DNA from: CAYMDP01 sp964389375
GTDB lineage: Bacteria; Bdellovibrionota; Bdellovibrionia; Bdellovibrionales; UBA1609
NCBI GenBank assembly: GCA_964389375.1
Contig: CAYMDP010000055.1
Span: 1 to 19,510, forward strand
Direction: 5' to 3'
Length of the DNA stretch: 19,510 bases
Below the pieces are notes generated by a model. That model was not told the DNA's origin. It saw only the letters and a program-made list of their open reading frames with translations, and searched no databases. This document shows positions 1 through 7,310 of the stretch, in pieces; positions within the stretch are counted from its first letter, which is position 1, and every line of letters starts with the position of its first letter. The translations under genes and the position numbers were made by a program.

Positions 1-461
1 CTTCCTTCAGAGATGGACATCATTTCGACTTTCCAGGATTTTTTCGCCGCGTACAAAGAATAGGCTCTGAATAACTCATAGGCAAAAAGGCTGGCCTCAT
101 CGCCACCGGCTCCTGCCCGAATCTCTAGAATAATATTTTTTTCGTCATTAGGATCTTTGGGCAAAAGAAGAATTTTAAGCTCGGCTTCAAGCTTGCTAAT
201 TTGCGCCTCAAGTTCAGTGACTTCTTCTCGAGCCATTGCGCGAAGCTCAGAGTCAGTTTCTGCCGTTAACATCTCTTTTGAGCCCTTAAGCTGATCCCTT
301 GATTTTTTATAATCCCGATAGGTCTCAACGACCTTCTCGAGGTCGGAGAGCTCTTTCATCATCGCGCGGTATTTTTTTTGATCGTTCGCGATTCCAGGCT
401 CTTGAAGGGCCTGATTTAGATGTTCGAATTTTTTTTCAACTTCCTCGAGTTTTGCAAACAT
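1..461 (-). CDS. prfA: Peptide chain release factor 1, N-terminal part (runs off left edge)
   Basis: Release factor 1 reads UAA and UAG in the ribosomal A site and triggers peptide release. The 153 visible codons begin MFAKLEEVEKKFEHLNQ and form the helical N-terminal domain, followed by the start of the central domain with the diagnostic stretch LLLPKDPNDEKN...EIRAGAGGDEASLFA and then MMSISEG. These match RF1 rather than RF2 by eye. The PxT recognition loop and the GGQ catalytic motif lie beyond the window. The ATG has an AGGA four bases upstream. It begins 15 bp after the rho stop codon on the same strand, so the two are probably co-transcribed, a common bacterial arrangement. Nothing in the visible part looks damaged. 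The incomplete 3' end is only the window edge. Confidence 0.96.
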   Translation of the reverse strand, partial: MFAKLEEVEKKFEHLNQALQEPGIANDQKKYRAMMKELSDLEKVVETYRDYKKSRDQLKGSKEMLTAETDSELRAMAREEVTELEAQISKLEAELKILLLPKDPNDEKNIILEIRAGAGGDEASLFAYELFRAYSLYAAKKSWKVEMMSISEG

Positions 462-476
462 AGAATCCTAAAAAAA

Positions 477-2090
477 CTAGCTATTCATGCTTGTCAGAAA
501 ATCTTTATTGCCCTTAGAAGACTCCAGTTTTCCAAGCAAAAATTCCATGCTGTCGACCACATTCATCGGCGCCAAAACTTTTCTTAAAATCCAAAGGCGA
601 TTTAAATCACCCTTTTCAATAAGCAGATCTTCTTTTCGGGTTCCGGACTTGTTGATGTCCATACAAGGGAAAATGCGTTTTTCCATCAATTTTCGATCCA
701 AGTGAATCTCTGAGTTTCCTGTTCCCTTGAACTCCTCGAAAATAACTTCATCCATTCTAGAACCGGTATCAATTAGGGCCGTAGCAATAATTGTTAAGCT
801 TCCGCCTTCTTCAATATTTCGAGCAGCTCCAAAAAAGCGCTTTGGTTTATGAAGGGCGTTTGAATCCACACCACCCGAAAGAATTTTTCCAGACGGAGGA
901 ACGACCGTGTTGTAGGCTCTTGCAAGACGAGTGATCGAATCAAGTAAAATCACCACATCATGTTTATGCTCAACAAGGCGTTTTGCTTTTTCAATGACCA
1001 TCTCGGCCACTTGCACGTGACGAGTGGGTGGCTCATCAAAAGTTGAGCTAATCACTTCGCCCTTTACGCTGCGAAGCATGTCCGTTACTTCTTCTGGTCG
1101 CTCGTCAATTAACAAGACAATCAGTTTTACTTCTGGATGATTCGTTGCAATCGCATTGGCGATATTTTGCATCAAAACAGTTTTCCCAGTTCTCGGAGGA
1201 GCTACGATTAGGCCCCGTTGCCCTTTACCAATTGGAGCCATCAGATCCACAACTCGAGTTGTGTACTCGGTTGGACTGTGCTCCATGTTTAAACGTTCAT
1301 TCGGATAAAGCGGAGTTAAGTTATCAAAAAGTATTTTGTCTTTTGCATTTTCTGGCGGCTCATAATTAAGCGAATCTACTTTTAATAAAGCGAAGTATCT
1401 TTCGCCCTCTTTAGGGGGACGAACTGTGCCGCTGACTGTGTCGCCTGTTCTAAGACCAAATCTTCGAATTTGTGAAGGACTTACGTAGATATCATCCGGA
1501 CCTGGAAGGTAGTTATAATCTGGAGACCTTAAAAAACCGTATCCATCTGGAAGGATCTCAAGAACTCCGTTTCCAAAAATATCTCCAAGTTGAGCGGCTC
1601 GTTTTAAGATTTCAAACACAAGCTCTTGTCGTCTAAGGCCCGCTGCATTTTGGATTTTCAGTTTAAGCGCTAGAGTCGTAAGGTCTCTGATATCTTTTGA
1701 CTTCAAATTTTTTGAGTTCAGGTCTTTTCGCTCATCTTCTGTCAGATCGATGTCCGAAAGATCCACGGCTTCCTGAGGAATATCCGGATCATCGCCCTCA
1801 TGGATTTGATAATCCCTTGGATTTAGTCCCGGGCCACCGCTAGGGCCACCTTCGTTTCTGTCAAAATGGCGAGATCTGTTTTTATGATTGCTGTTTTGTC
1901 CGCCGCCATGGCCGCCTTTGCTTCTGCGATGGTCTGAATTTTTACCGTGATGACGACGGAATGAGCGCTGCTCTCCACCTCTTTCGCTGCCTCGACCGCC
2001 GCCGCTTCCGCCTTCAGACTGAGGCTCGTTATTTTGTGAAGCAGCTTCCGTGTTCTGAGGAGCAGGAGGTGTATCTGTTTTTTCGCCCAT
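477..2090 (-). CDS. rho: Transcription termination factor Rho with long disordered basic N-terminal tail
   Basis: Rho is the hexameric RNA-dependent ATPase that ends untranslated transcripts. At 537 residues it is about 120 longer than E. coli Rho (419). The extra length is an N-terminal low-complexity segment, roughly residues 1-105, rich in Gly, Arg, Asn, Ser and His with RG/RGG-like runs. The standard protein follows: SAP-like helical domain about 128-170, cold-shock RNA-binding domain about 171-245 (EILPDGYGFLRS, DDIYVSPSQIRRF), then the RecA-like core. Visible core motifs are Walker A APPRTGKT (297-304, K303), LLIDERPEEVT with D329/E330, Walker B ILLDSITR (D384), and the secondary RNA-binding region GGVDSNALHKPKRFFGAARN (406-425). 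Residues that contact bicyclomycin in E. coli (DER, S385, R388) appear kept. An AAGGA lies about 11 bases before the ATG. prfA follows at 15 bp. Confidence 0.98.
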   Translation of the reverse strand: MGEKTDTPPAPQNTEAASQNNEPQSEGGSGGGRGSERGGEQRSFRRHHGKNSDHRRSKGGHGGGQNSNHKNRSRHFDRNEGGPSGGPGLNPRDYQIHEGDDPDIPQEAVDLSDIDLTEDERKDLNSKNLKSKDIRDLTTLALKLKIQNAAGLRRQELVFEILKRAAQLGDIFGNGVLEILPDGYGFLRSPDYNYLPGPDDIYVSPSQIRRFGLRTGDTVSGTVRPPKEGERYFALLKVDSLNYEPPENAKDKILFDNLTPLYPNERLNMEHSPTEYTTRVVDLMAPIGKGQRGLIVAPPRTGKTVLMQNIANAIATNHPEVKLIVLLIDERPEEVTDMLRSVKGEVISSTFDEPPTRHVQVAEMVIEKAKRLVEHKHDVVILLDSITRLARAYNTVVPPSGKILSGGVDSNALHKPKRFFGAARNIEEGGSLTIIATALIDTGSRMDEVIFEEFKGTGNSEIHLDRKLMEKRIFPCMDINKSGTRKEDLLIEKGDLNRLWILRKVLAPMNVVDSMEFLLGKLESSKGNKDFLTSMNS

Positions 2091-2256
2091 GTCTTTTAAG
2101 TTCCTTTTGATTCGTTTTAAACGGTGTATTTATATGTGTATTTTGAAGTGGGTATTTTTATTGAATGATTTGGAATATGAGCAAAGTTACGGCTCAGGCC
2201 TATTATTAGTTCAGGGCCAAATCTGATGTCAATGATTTTTTGTGGCGCGTTAGGCG

Positions 2257-2279
2257 GCCTGTCTCAGTATGAAACAGGC
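2257..2279. repeat. Near-perfect 23 bp inverted repeat (operator or hairpin candidate)
   Basis: GCCTGT-C-TCA and TGA-A-ACAGGC are inverted copies around a GTA centre: nine of ten arm positions pair, with one C/A mismatch. No U-run that would make it a terminator follows on either strand. It could be an operator, or a stem in the 5' leader of rho if transcription starts upstream of it. Function is not shown by sequence. Confidence 0.5.
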
Positions 2280-2336
2280 AAAATAAGTAATGGGTCTCAA
2301 TTAGCTAGTATTGCTTAAGAAGTCCTAAACATGGGC

Positions 2337-2363
2337 TCATATTTTTAAATTCCCAGCCGATAA
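2337..2363 (+). promoter_or_regulatory. Candidate sigma-28 (FliA-type) promoter for the PilZ gene
   Basis: An exact GCCGATAA -10 element at 2356-2363 sits 11 bases after TCATATTT (2337-2344), which matches 5 of 8 positions of the TAAAGTTT -35 consensus. The predicted start near 2370-2372 would leave a leader of about 23 nt containing the GGGAGG ribosome site (2381-2386) before the ATG at 2394. Spacing is exactly that of the FliA consensus, but the -35 element is weak. The same GCCGATAA octamer also occurs inside ligA, where it is surely coding. Confidence 0.45.
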
Positions 2364-2393
2364 GTAGAGGGATCACGTTTGGGAGGTTATTGA

Positions 2394-2771
2394 ATGGATC
2401 AGCAAGACGTAACTGAATCTGCACCAGCGCCTCGCCTTCCTTTACAAATGGAAGTGCGCTACCGCAAAAGCTACGCCCGCCAGCCAGAGCAAGGCACTCT
2501 TAAGAATATTAGTATGACCGGAGCCTTTATAGAGACCGACACGTCTCAGATTGGGCCGGAAGATAAACTCGTTATCAACTTGGTCGTTAGTGGCCGACGC
2601 CGCAAAATGACCGCGACGGTGATCTGGAAGAACAGCCTTGGTTGTGGGATTTTATTTCAGCCCTTTAACAACCGCGACGTCCAGCTTGTGGATGACTTGA
2701 TTTACTTCGTAGAAAATCACCGAGAATCTAAAAAAGGCGTATTGGATGATATCTTTAAGAGGGTCAGCTAA
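2394..2771 (+). CDS. PilZ-domain protein (candidate c-di-GMP receptor)
   Basis: A single-domain cytoplasmic protein of 125 residues. PilZ domains bind cyclic di-GMP and typically adjust motility, adhesion or exopolysaccharide output. The fold signature is visible: a basic strand VRYRKSYAR (21-29), then NISMTGAF (38-45), fitting the (D/N)xSxxG motif, then beta strands TATVIWKNSLGCGILF (73-88) and a C-terminal helix. The usual RxxxR motif is not perfect: arginines sit at 22, 24 and 29, so c-di-GMP binding is likely but not certain. GGGAGG lies seven bases before the ATG. It stands alone, divergent from rho and convergent with the LysM gene, with its own candidate sigma-28 promoter and a strong terminator. 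Related single-domain PilZ proteins are frequent in Bdellovibrio and myxobacteria (family knowledge). Confidence 0.85.
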   Translation: MDQQDVTESAPAPRLPLQMEVRYRKSYARQPEQGTLKNISMTGAFIETDTSQIGPEDKLVINLVVSGRRRKMTATVIWKNSLGCGILFQPFNNRDVQLVDDLIYFVENHRESKKGVLDDIFKRVS

Positions 2772-2788
2772 CACTGACCCTTTCTTTT
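2761..2788 (+). terminator. Rho-independent terminator of the PilZ gene
   Basis: GGGTCAG (2761-2767) and CTGACCC (2774-2780) form a perfect 7 bp stem with a six-base loop, followed directly by TTTCTTTT. The stem overlaps the PilZ stop codon (TAA at 2769-2771). On the opposite strand the same stem is followed only by a mixed TCTTAAAG, so any effect on the convergent LysM gene is probably weaker. Confidence 0.85.
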
Positions 2789-2793
2789 AGGCC

Positions 2794-4302
2794 CTACTCG
2801 ATCTGAGTTTGTGTGCTTGCACTAAAATCAATCGGCCGACGACTCTTCTTTTTTCTAACCATAATGATAAATAAAGCGACCGCCGCAAGTATTAGAACGG
2901 CGCCGGCTCCAATCGCCATCGCTTGATCCGGATCTTCCCCAAGCATCGCAAGTGGAGATCCATCTGCAGAGGCTTGCTGCTGAGGGGCCATATTCCCCGG
3001 AGGTGGAGGCGGCGGAGGTGGCGGTGGCTCCATCGAACCCGCCGTTGGCGGTGGAGCAAAGCCTTGATCCGCTTCCATATTCTGACTGTTGTCCGCGAAT
3101 TCACTGACTGGCTCTTCAGGAAGTGGCGGCACATCCATCGCTTGCTCTGGCATCGGCGGAGGAGTAGCCATTGGCTCTTCGGGAACCGGTGGTAAATTTT
3201 CTGCGGTCTCCATCGGTGCAGGCTCTGGAGCCGGCGCTGGTGCCGGAGGCGCACTTGCGGCCATCTCTGTATTTGGCCAATATCTTAACTGAGTTCCCTC
3301 AGTCAGATCACCCTTCGAATCTGTGGCGTTGGTTGCATAAAGCTCTTTCCATCCATCCGTGTGACCCACCAATGACTTCGCAAGAACTCTAATATTCTCA
3401 CCAGGCTTACTGACATAAACTTCGGGAGCAAGTCCCAGGTCTTCGTAAAAAGTTAATAGCCGCTCGCGGTCCGTAGGGCGCTGCGGGGAATTGTAATAAA
3501 CCTTATCGCCAATCTTTAGTTCTTTGCCCGAAAAATGCGGGTTAATTTTATAAAGATCCGCACTGCGGTCAGACCCGAAGATCTTTTGGCTAACCCCTTC
3601 GATCGTGTCGCCTTGACGAGCAATGTAAACTGCGTTCACCAAAAAGCCACCCTTATCAAAAGGCGTCTCTGCGATCTTCTTTACTCCGACAAGACCAGTT
3701 GGCTGAGAAGTCTCTTGCTCAGAACCCATCATCCCAGAATATGAAGTGTCGGATTCAAAGCTTTCCATTGGCGCTGGAGCCGGCGTCGACTCCGGAGCTG
3801 GAAAGGCATCATCGGCTGGCGGCGAAAACTCATTCGCACTGGTGTCTAAGCTGTCACTTAAAGGTGCACTAGAATCAAGACCCTCACTTAGAGTTTCGCC
3901 CGAACTATCTCCAAAGCTTGAGCCTAGGTCCGTATCGGCAGAAGGCGCAGTATCGCCACCAAGGTCCGACGCAAACTCATCTCCCCCGGCATCAAAAGAC
4001 AAGTCGTCTCCGCCGAAGTCTTCACCCAAATCTCCACCTTCAGCAAAAGCATCCCCAGCGGCTCCGTCAGAAAGCTGCTCGTCGGGAGCAAGACTATCCC
4101 CGGAAAAATCTCCCCCAGTATCTTCTGCGAAATCACTGCCGGAGTCTAAACCCTCAACGACTTCGCCGCCACCTTCTTCAGAAAATCCTGAATCCAGCGG
4201 AACTTCCGATATGTCTGTTCCAGTCTCTTGGGTTTTGTTTGAAGTACAGCCTAAAGATAAAAATGAGGCTGCTACGATCACCAAAGCCAATCTTTTTAAC
4301 AT
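2794..4302 (-). CDS. LysM-domain envelope protein with acidic N-terminal half and C-terminal membrane anchor
   Basis: Function not recognised. The 502-residue order is: hydrophobic leader ending at Cys19 (SLGC, an imperfect lipobox, so lipoprotein or signal anchor); very acidic Asp/Gly/Ser/Glu region with repeated GGD and DLGGD-like units (about 28-195); a LysM domain with YIARQGDTIEGVSQKIFG (226-243) ending GDKVYYN (266-271); a second degenerate LysM-like unit (about 294-343, VSKPGENIRVLAKSL...GTQLRYWP); a proline-rich linker about 350-445 with ten consecutive prolines near 426-435; and a transmembrane helix (about 462-482) followed by MVRKKKSRRP and a short tail. LysM binds peptidoglycan-type glycans, suggesting a role at the cell wall. 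It recalls FimV in combining LysM, acidic and membrane parts, but the order differs. A GAGGG precedes the ATG. It appears monocistronic. Confidence 0.85.
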   Translation of the reverse strand: MLKRLALVIVAASFLSLGCTSNKTQETGTDISEVPLDSGFSEEGGGEVVEGLDSGSDFAEDTGGDFSGDSLAPDEQLSDGAAGDAFAEGGDLGEDFGGDDLSFDAGGDEFASDLGGDTAPSADTDLGSSFGDSSGETLSEGLDSSAPLSDSLDTSANEFSPPADDAFPAPESTPAPAPMESFESDTSYSGMMGSEQETSQPTGLVGVKKIAETPFDKGGFLVNAVYIARQGDTIEGVSQKIFGSDRSADLYKINPHFSGKELKIGDKVYYNSPQRPTDRERLLTFYEDLGLAPEVYVSKPGENIRVLAKSLVGHTDGWKELYATNATDSKGDLTEGTQLRYWPNTEMAASAPPAPAPAPEPAPMETAENLPPVPEEPMATPPPMPEQAMDVPPLPEEPVSEFADNSQNMEADQGFAPPPTAGSMEPPPPPPPPPPGNMAPQQQASADGSPLAMLGEDPDQAMAIGAGAVLILAAVALFIIMVRKKKSRRPIDFSASTQTQIE

Positions 4303-4474
4303 GTTGTTAACCCTCGGTTGTCAAAGAAATCCGTTTCTTCTCAACTCATTAGAACACGATAAAAGTCTTCAGCAAACTGCAAATTTGTAGACTAGCCGAT
4401 GGTCTTCTAAAGACATAGGACCAGAGAAACGTCTGCGGGCATACGAACTCTCGACTAAGGTCTAGTGATCTCAG

Positions 4475-4960
4475 TTAAGGACCCTTTGCGGGCTTTGGTC
4501 TGGAGAGAAGCTTTGATTTTGTCTTACCTAAAATTTTTAAGGAGCTCCCCTTTTTGATTTTATTCTTTTTAAACCATTCTGAATTCGCCTCGACGGCAAA
4601 GAGTGCGGGCCCCTCGCTACTATAACGAGGCAAATTGATCTCGAGTGCGGAGCCCGGAGGCTTCATCTCGTGAGCGTTGAGCAGCTTAAAGTCCTTATCA
4701 AAATATCCAATGCTGAGTGGGATAAGAGTGTTCTTCATCCAAAAGGTTAAGACCTGAGGCTGCTCAAAAACAAAAAGCATCCCCTGACCCGCGGCCAGAG
4801 TCTTTCTGTGCATCAAGCCTTCGGCCCGCGAAGCTTCAGTATCGGCAAGCTCAACGAGAAGCTCTTTACCATCGATCGAAATGCGAATTTTTTCTAAACT
4901 TTCTTTCGCCAAAGAATGATTCGCAAAACAAACGGCGAGGACCAACAAAAGATTGCGCAT
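4475..4960 (-). CDS. Exported DUF192 family protein
   Basis: A 161-residue secreted or periplasmic protein of the DUF192 family (COG1430), small beta-barrel-like proteins of unsettled function. Residues 1-18 form a signal peptide (LLLVLAVCFANHSLA before K19). The family signature follows: VELADTEASRAEGLMHRKTL (36-55), GMLFVFEQPQVLTFWMKNTLIPL (about 60-82) with the characteristic FWMKNT, and a C-terminal PALFAVEANSEWF. The C-terminal tail (KTKSKLLSRPKPAKGP) is basic and probably flexible. Its ATG overlaps the ppx stop codon by one base (TAATG), so it is the last gene of the gatCAB-ppx operon and is likely translationally coupled. No obvious terminator follows in the 172 bp to the LysM gene. 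The functional link to the tRNA amidotransferase is unknown. Confidence 0.88.
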   Translation of the reverse strand: MRNLLLVLAVCFANHSLAKESLEKIRISIDGKELLVELADTEASRAEGLMHRKTLAAGQGMLFVFEQPQVLTFWMKNTLIPLSIGYFDKDFKLLNAHEMKPPGSALEINLPRYSSEGPALFAVEANSEWFKKNKIKKGSSLKILGKTKSKLLSRPKPAKGP

Positions 4961-5871
4961 TAGTCTTGCTTCTCCATCGAAAGTGCTAAGCCATACCGAA
5001 CACCCTTAGTCGAAACCAAAATTTCACGAACCGCCAAAACCTCACAGGCCGCGATAAGTATTGTTGTCCCAGCTAAAATAACATCCGCACGCTTCGGTGA
5101 CATTCCCGGCAGAGCTTTAATCTGATCCACAGAGAGGTCTGCAAATTTGTTTTGCCAATACTGCAGCTTTTCAAGCGTCAAAGTGGTTTGGTGAACACGC
5201 TCTTCATCAAAGGCTGAGGCAATTTCGAGGCAGGCCAAGGTCGTTGGCGTCCCCGCCACCGCGACCACTTTTGAGCTTGAGACAAAATCAAGGGCATCAC
5301 GGTTACGAACAAACTGTTGAACCGCATATTCTTTTAATTTAGATAATTCATCAGAGGACACCGGGTGCTTTGATACAAAAAGCTCGGTCAAGCGAACCGA
5401 GCCAACATTCACACTACAGCCCTGAATGTTTCCTGAATCCGAACGGCCCATAATCTCGGTAGAGCCTCCGCCGACATCAATAACCGTGAGCGGATCTGAT
5501 GAGGGAAGATCAAAGGTCGCACCAAGATAAGTCATCTCTGCTTCTTCTTGGCCAGACAAGATTTCTATTGGAATTCCATATTTGTCACCGAGAGATAAAA
5601 GCTCTTGGCCATTTTCGGCGTCCCTTGCAGCACTGGTTGCAACCGCCCGAACTTGATCGACTGAATATTCTTTAATTTTTTTTGAGAACTCCTTGAAGCA
5701 CTCTTCTGCTCTTTGCAAAGCCTCGGGGTTAAGTTTTTTTGAAGCATTCACTCCCTGACCAAGGCGTACGACTCGAGTTTCGTCACTTAAAACTTTTATC
5801 CCCTTTGCATCAAACTCACAGATCAACAGCAAAAATGTGTTTGATCCTAAGTCGAGTGCAGCATATCGCAT
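4960..5871 (-). CDS. Ppx/GppA family phosphatase (exopolyphosphatase or ppGpp-precursor phosphatase)
   Basis: A member of the ASKHA-fold Ppx/GppA family, which removes terminal phosphates from polyphosphate or converts pppGpp to ppGpp. The 303 residues cover just the two-lobed catalytic core, without the C-terminal HD-like domain of long E. coli-type enzymes. Visible motifs are DLGSNTFLLLI (7-17, phosphate loop 1), RAVATSAARDAEN (75-87), EILSGQEEAEMTYLGA (103-118, bearing the predicted catalytic Glu near 109-110), VIDVGGGSTEI (130-140, phosphate loop 2) and VAVAGTPTTLA (203-213). All look intact. Whether it prefers polyphosphate or pppGpp cannot be told from sequence. It starts 5 bp after the gatB stop, with AGGA upstream, and overlaps the DUF192 gene by one base. 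It is therefore co-expressed with the translation genes. Confidence 0.92.
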   Translation of the reverse strand: MRYAALDLGSNTFLLLICEFDAKGIKVLSDETRVVRLGQGVNASKKLNPEALQRAEECFKEFSKKIKEYSVDQVRAVATSAARDAENGQELLSLGDKYGIPIEILSGQEEAEMTYLGATFDLPSSDPLTVIDVGGGSTEIMGRSDSGNIQGCSVNVGSVRLTELFVSKHPVSSDELSKLKEYAVQQFVRNRDALDFVSSSKVVAVAGTPTTLACLEIASAFDEERVHQTTLTLEKLQYWQNKFADLSVDQIKALPGMSPKRADVILAGTTILIAACEVLAVREILVSTKGVRYGLALSMEKQD

Positions 5872-5876
5872 TTATC

Positions 5877-7310
5877 CTACCCTTTAAGTTTTTCCAATAA
5901 GATCTGATTCACCATATCCGGATTGGCCTGTCCCTTTGAGGCCTTCATCACCTGTCCCACGAAAAATCCAAATAGTTTTGTTTTCCCCGCGCGATAGTCC
6001 GCCACTTGTCCGGCACTTGCTGCAATCACTCCATCAATCAGTGATTCAATTTGTGAACTATCTGTAATCTGTGACATCCCCTTTTCTTTAACAATTTCTT
6101 GTGGTGACTTTTGGGATTTCCAAACTTCAAGAAATACATCTTTTGCCATTTTTCCAGAGATCGTATTTTTGTCGATCATCACAATCAGTTCCGCAAGATG
6201 CTCGGCACTGACGGGGGAAGCCTCAACTTCAATTTTTGCCTCGTTCATTTCTCTTAACAGCTCTCCCATCACCCAGTTACTTGCCGCTTTTGGATTTTTA
6301 CAAAGATCTGCGACTTTCTCGAAGTAGCTGGCCAAATCTTTTTCTTGGGTCAAAACGTTGGCGTCGTATTCTGGAAGTCCAAAGTCCTGTTGAAAACGTT
6401 TTGCTCTGGCAATCGGAAGCTCTGGAAGCTCTGATTTAATTTTTTCAATCCACGAGGCTTCAACACGAACCGGCAACAAATCTGGGTCGGGGAAATAACG
6501 ATAGTCATGGGCTTCTTCTTTAAGTCTCATCGAAAAGGTTCGGTTCTTAGTAGAGTCATAAAGCCTTGTTTCTTGAACAATCGGCTCTCCGGTTTCGTGA
6601 CAATCGATCTGCCGTTGAATTTCATACTCAATTGCTTTTTCGATAAACCGGAACGAATTAATATTTTTTAACTCCACCTTCGTTCCAAACTTTGTCGCAC
6701 CCTTTTTCATGACACTGACATTGCAATCACATCGCATGGAGCCTTCTTCAAGGTTTCCATCACACACATCCAAATAGCGTAAAATCTTACGCACGGTTCG
6801 TGCGTATTCTGCCGCCTCTCCTGCCGATTTCATATCCGGTCCAGAGACGATCTCAAGCAAGGGCACTCCCGCGCGATTCAAATTGATAAGTGTAAACTCT
6901 CCCTGGTGGGTCGACTTCCCGGCGTCTTCTTCCATATGGGCGCGCTCGATGTCGACCTTCTTAAGTTTGCCATCATATAAAAATTCGATATGGCCCTTTT
7001 CACAAAGGGGCTGGTCGTACTGAGAAATCTGATAGCCCTTTGGCAAATCTGGATAGAAATAATTTTTTCGCGCAAAAACTGATTTTTCACGAATTTTACA
7101 ACCCAAGGCCAATCCCGTTCGGATTGAAAATTCGATCGCTTTTTTATTGATCGATGGCAATGAGCCCGGAAGTCCTAAACTGACCGGGTGAATATGTTCG
7201 TTGTCTTGCCCACCAAAGGCAGCAGAATCTGGAGAAAACATTTTGCTCTCAGTTTGTAACTGCGCATGGATCTCTAAGCCGATGACCGCTTCCCAATCAC
7301 TAAATGCCAT
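5877..7310 (-). CDS. gatB: Asp-tRNA(Asn)/Glu-tRNA(Gln) amidotransferase subunit B
   Basis: GatB binds the misacylated tRNA and carries the kinase/transamidation site that turns Glu-tRNA(Gln) or Asp-tRNA(Asn) into the amide form, using ammonia channelled from GatA. Typical stretches are WEAVIGLEIHAQL near the N-terminus, ARKNYFYPDLPKGYQISQYD, GSMRCDCNVSVMKKG, KNINSFRF, and HDYRYFPDPDLLP. A C-terminal YqeY-like helical region follows (about the last 150 residues). I chose the ATG at 7310 (477 aa) over the one at 7331: it has AGAGG seven bases upstream, gives the usual N-terminus MAFSDWEAVIG, and overlaps gatA by only 11 bp. Order is gatC-gatA-gatB-ppx-DUF192. Confidence 0.97.
   Translation of the reverse strand: MAFSDWEAVIGLEIHAQLQTESKMFSPDSAAFGGQDNEHIHPVSLGLPGSLPSINKKAIEFSIRTGLALGCKIREKSVFARKNYFYPDLPKGYQISQYDQPLCEKGHIEFLYDGKLKKVDIERAHMEEDAGKSTHQGEFTLINLNRAGVPLLEIVSGPDMKSAGEAAEYARTVRKILRYLDVCDGNLEEGSMRCDCNVSVMKKGATKFGTKVELKNINSFRFIEKAIEYEIQRQIDCHETGEPIVQETRLYDSTKNRTFSMRLKEEAHDYRYFPDPDLLPVRVEASWIEKIKSELPELPIARAKRFQQDFGLPEYDANVLTQEKDLASYFEKVADLCKNPKAASNWVMGELLREMNEAKIEVEASPVSAEHLAELIVMIDKNTISGKMAKDVFLEVWKSQKSPQEIVKEKGMSQITDSSQIESLIDGVIAASAGQVADYRAGKTKLFGFFVGQVMKASKGQANPDMVNQILLEKLKG

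Larger units (their letters stand above)
2091..2393. other. Divergent intergenic control region between rho and the PilZ gene
   Basis: This 303 bp stretch separates two divergently read genes and carries no convincing gene. It holds the rho leader and promoter region (AT-rich near 2120-2170, but I cannot pick a convincing -35/-10 pair), a 23 bp near-palindrome at 2257-2279, a 30-codon open frame at 2226-2318 of unknown status, and the sigma-28-like promoter and GGGAGG ribosome site for the PilZ gene at its right end. No tRNA or riboswitch fold was recognised. Confidence 0.6.

Noticed and set aside
2761..2788. The PilZ hairpin as a strong bidirectional terminator for the LysM gene
   Set aside because: On the minus strand the stem is followed by TCTTAAAG rather than a U-run, so only the plus-strand call is well supported.
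3746..4390. Long 214-codon open frame on the plus strand opposite the LysM gene
   Set aside because: Its Ser/Pro/Lys-rich product mirrors the Asp/Gly/Ser repeats of the real gene on the other strand. It has no domain and no ribosome site, whereas the minus-strand frame has a leader, LysM motifs and a membrane helix.
4303..4474. Possible promoter for the LysM gene (TTGCTG-N16-TCTAAT on the minus strand)
   Set aside because: The -35 box matches only 3/6 positions; a promoter must be near, but this pair is not convincing enough to annotate.
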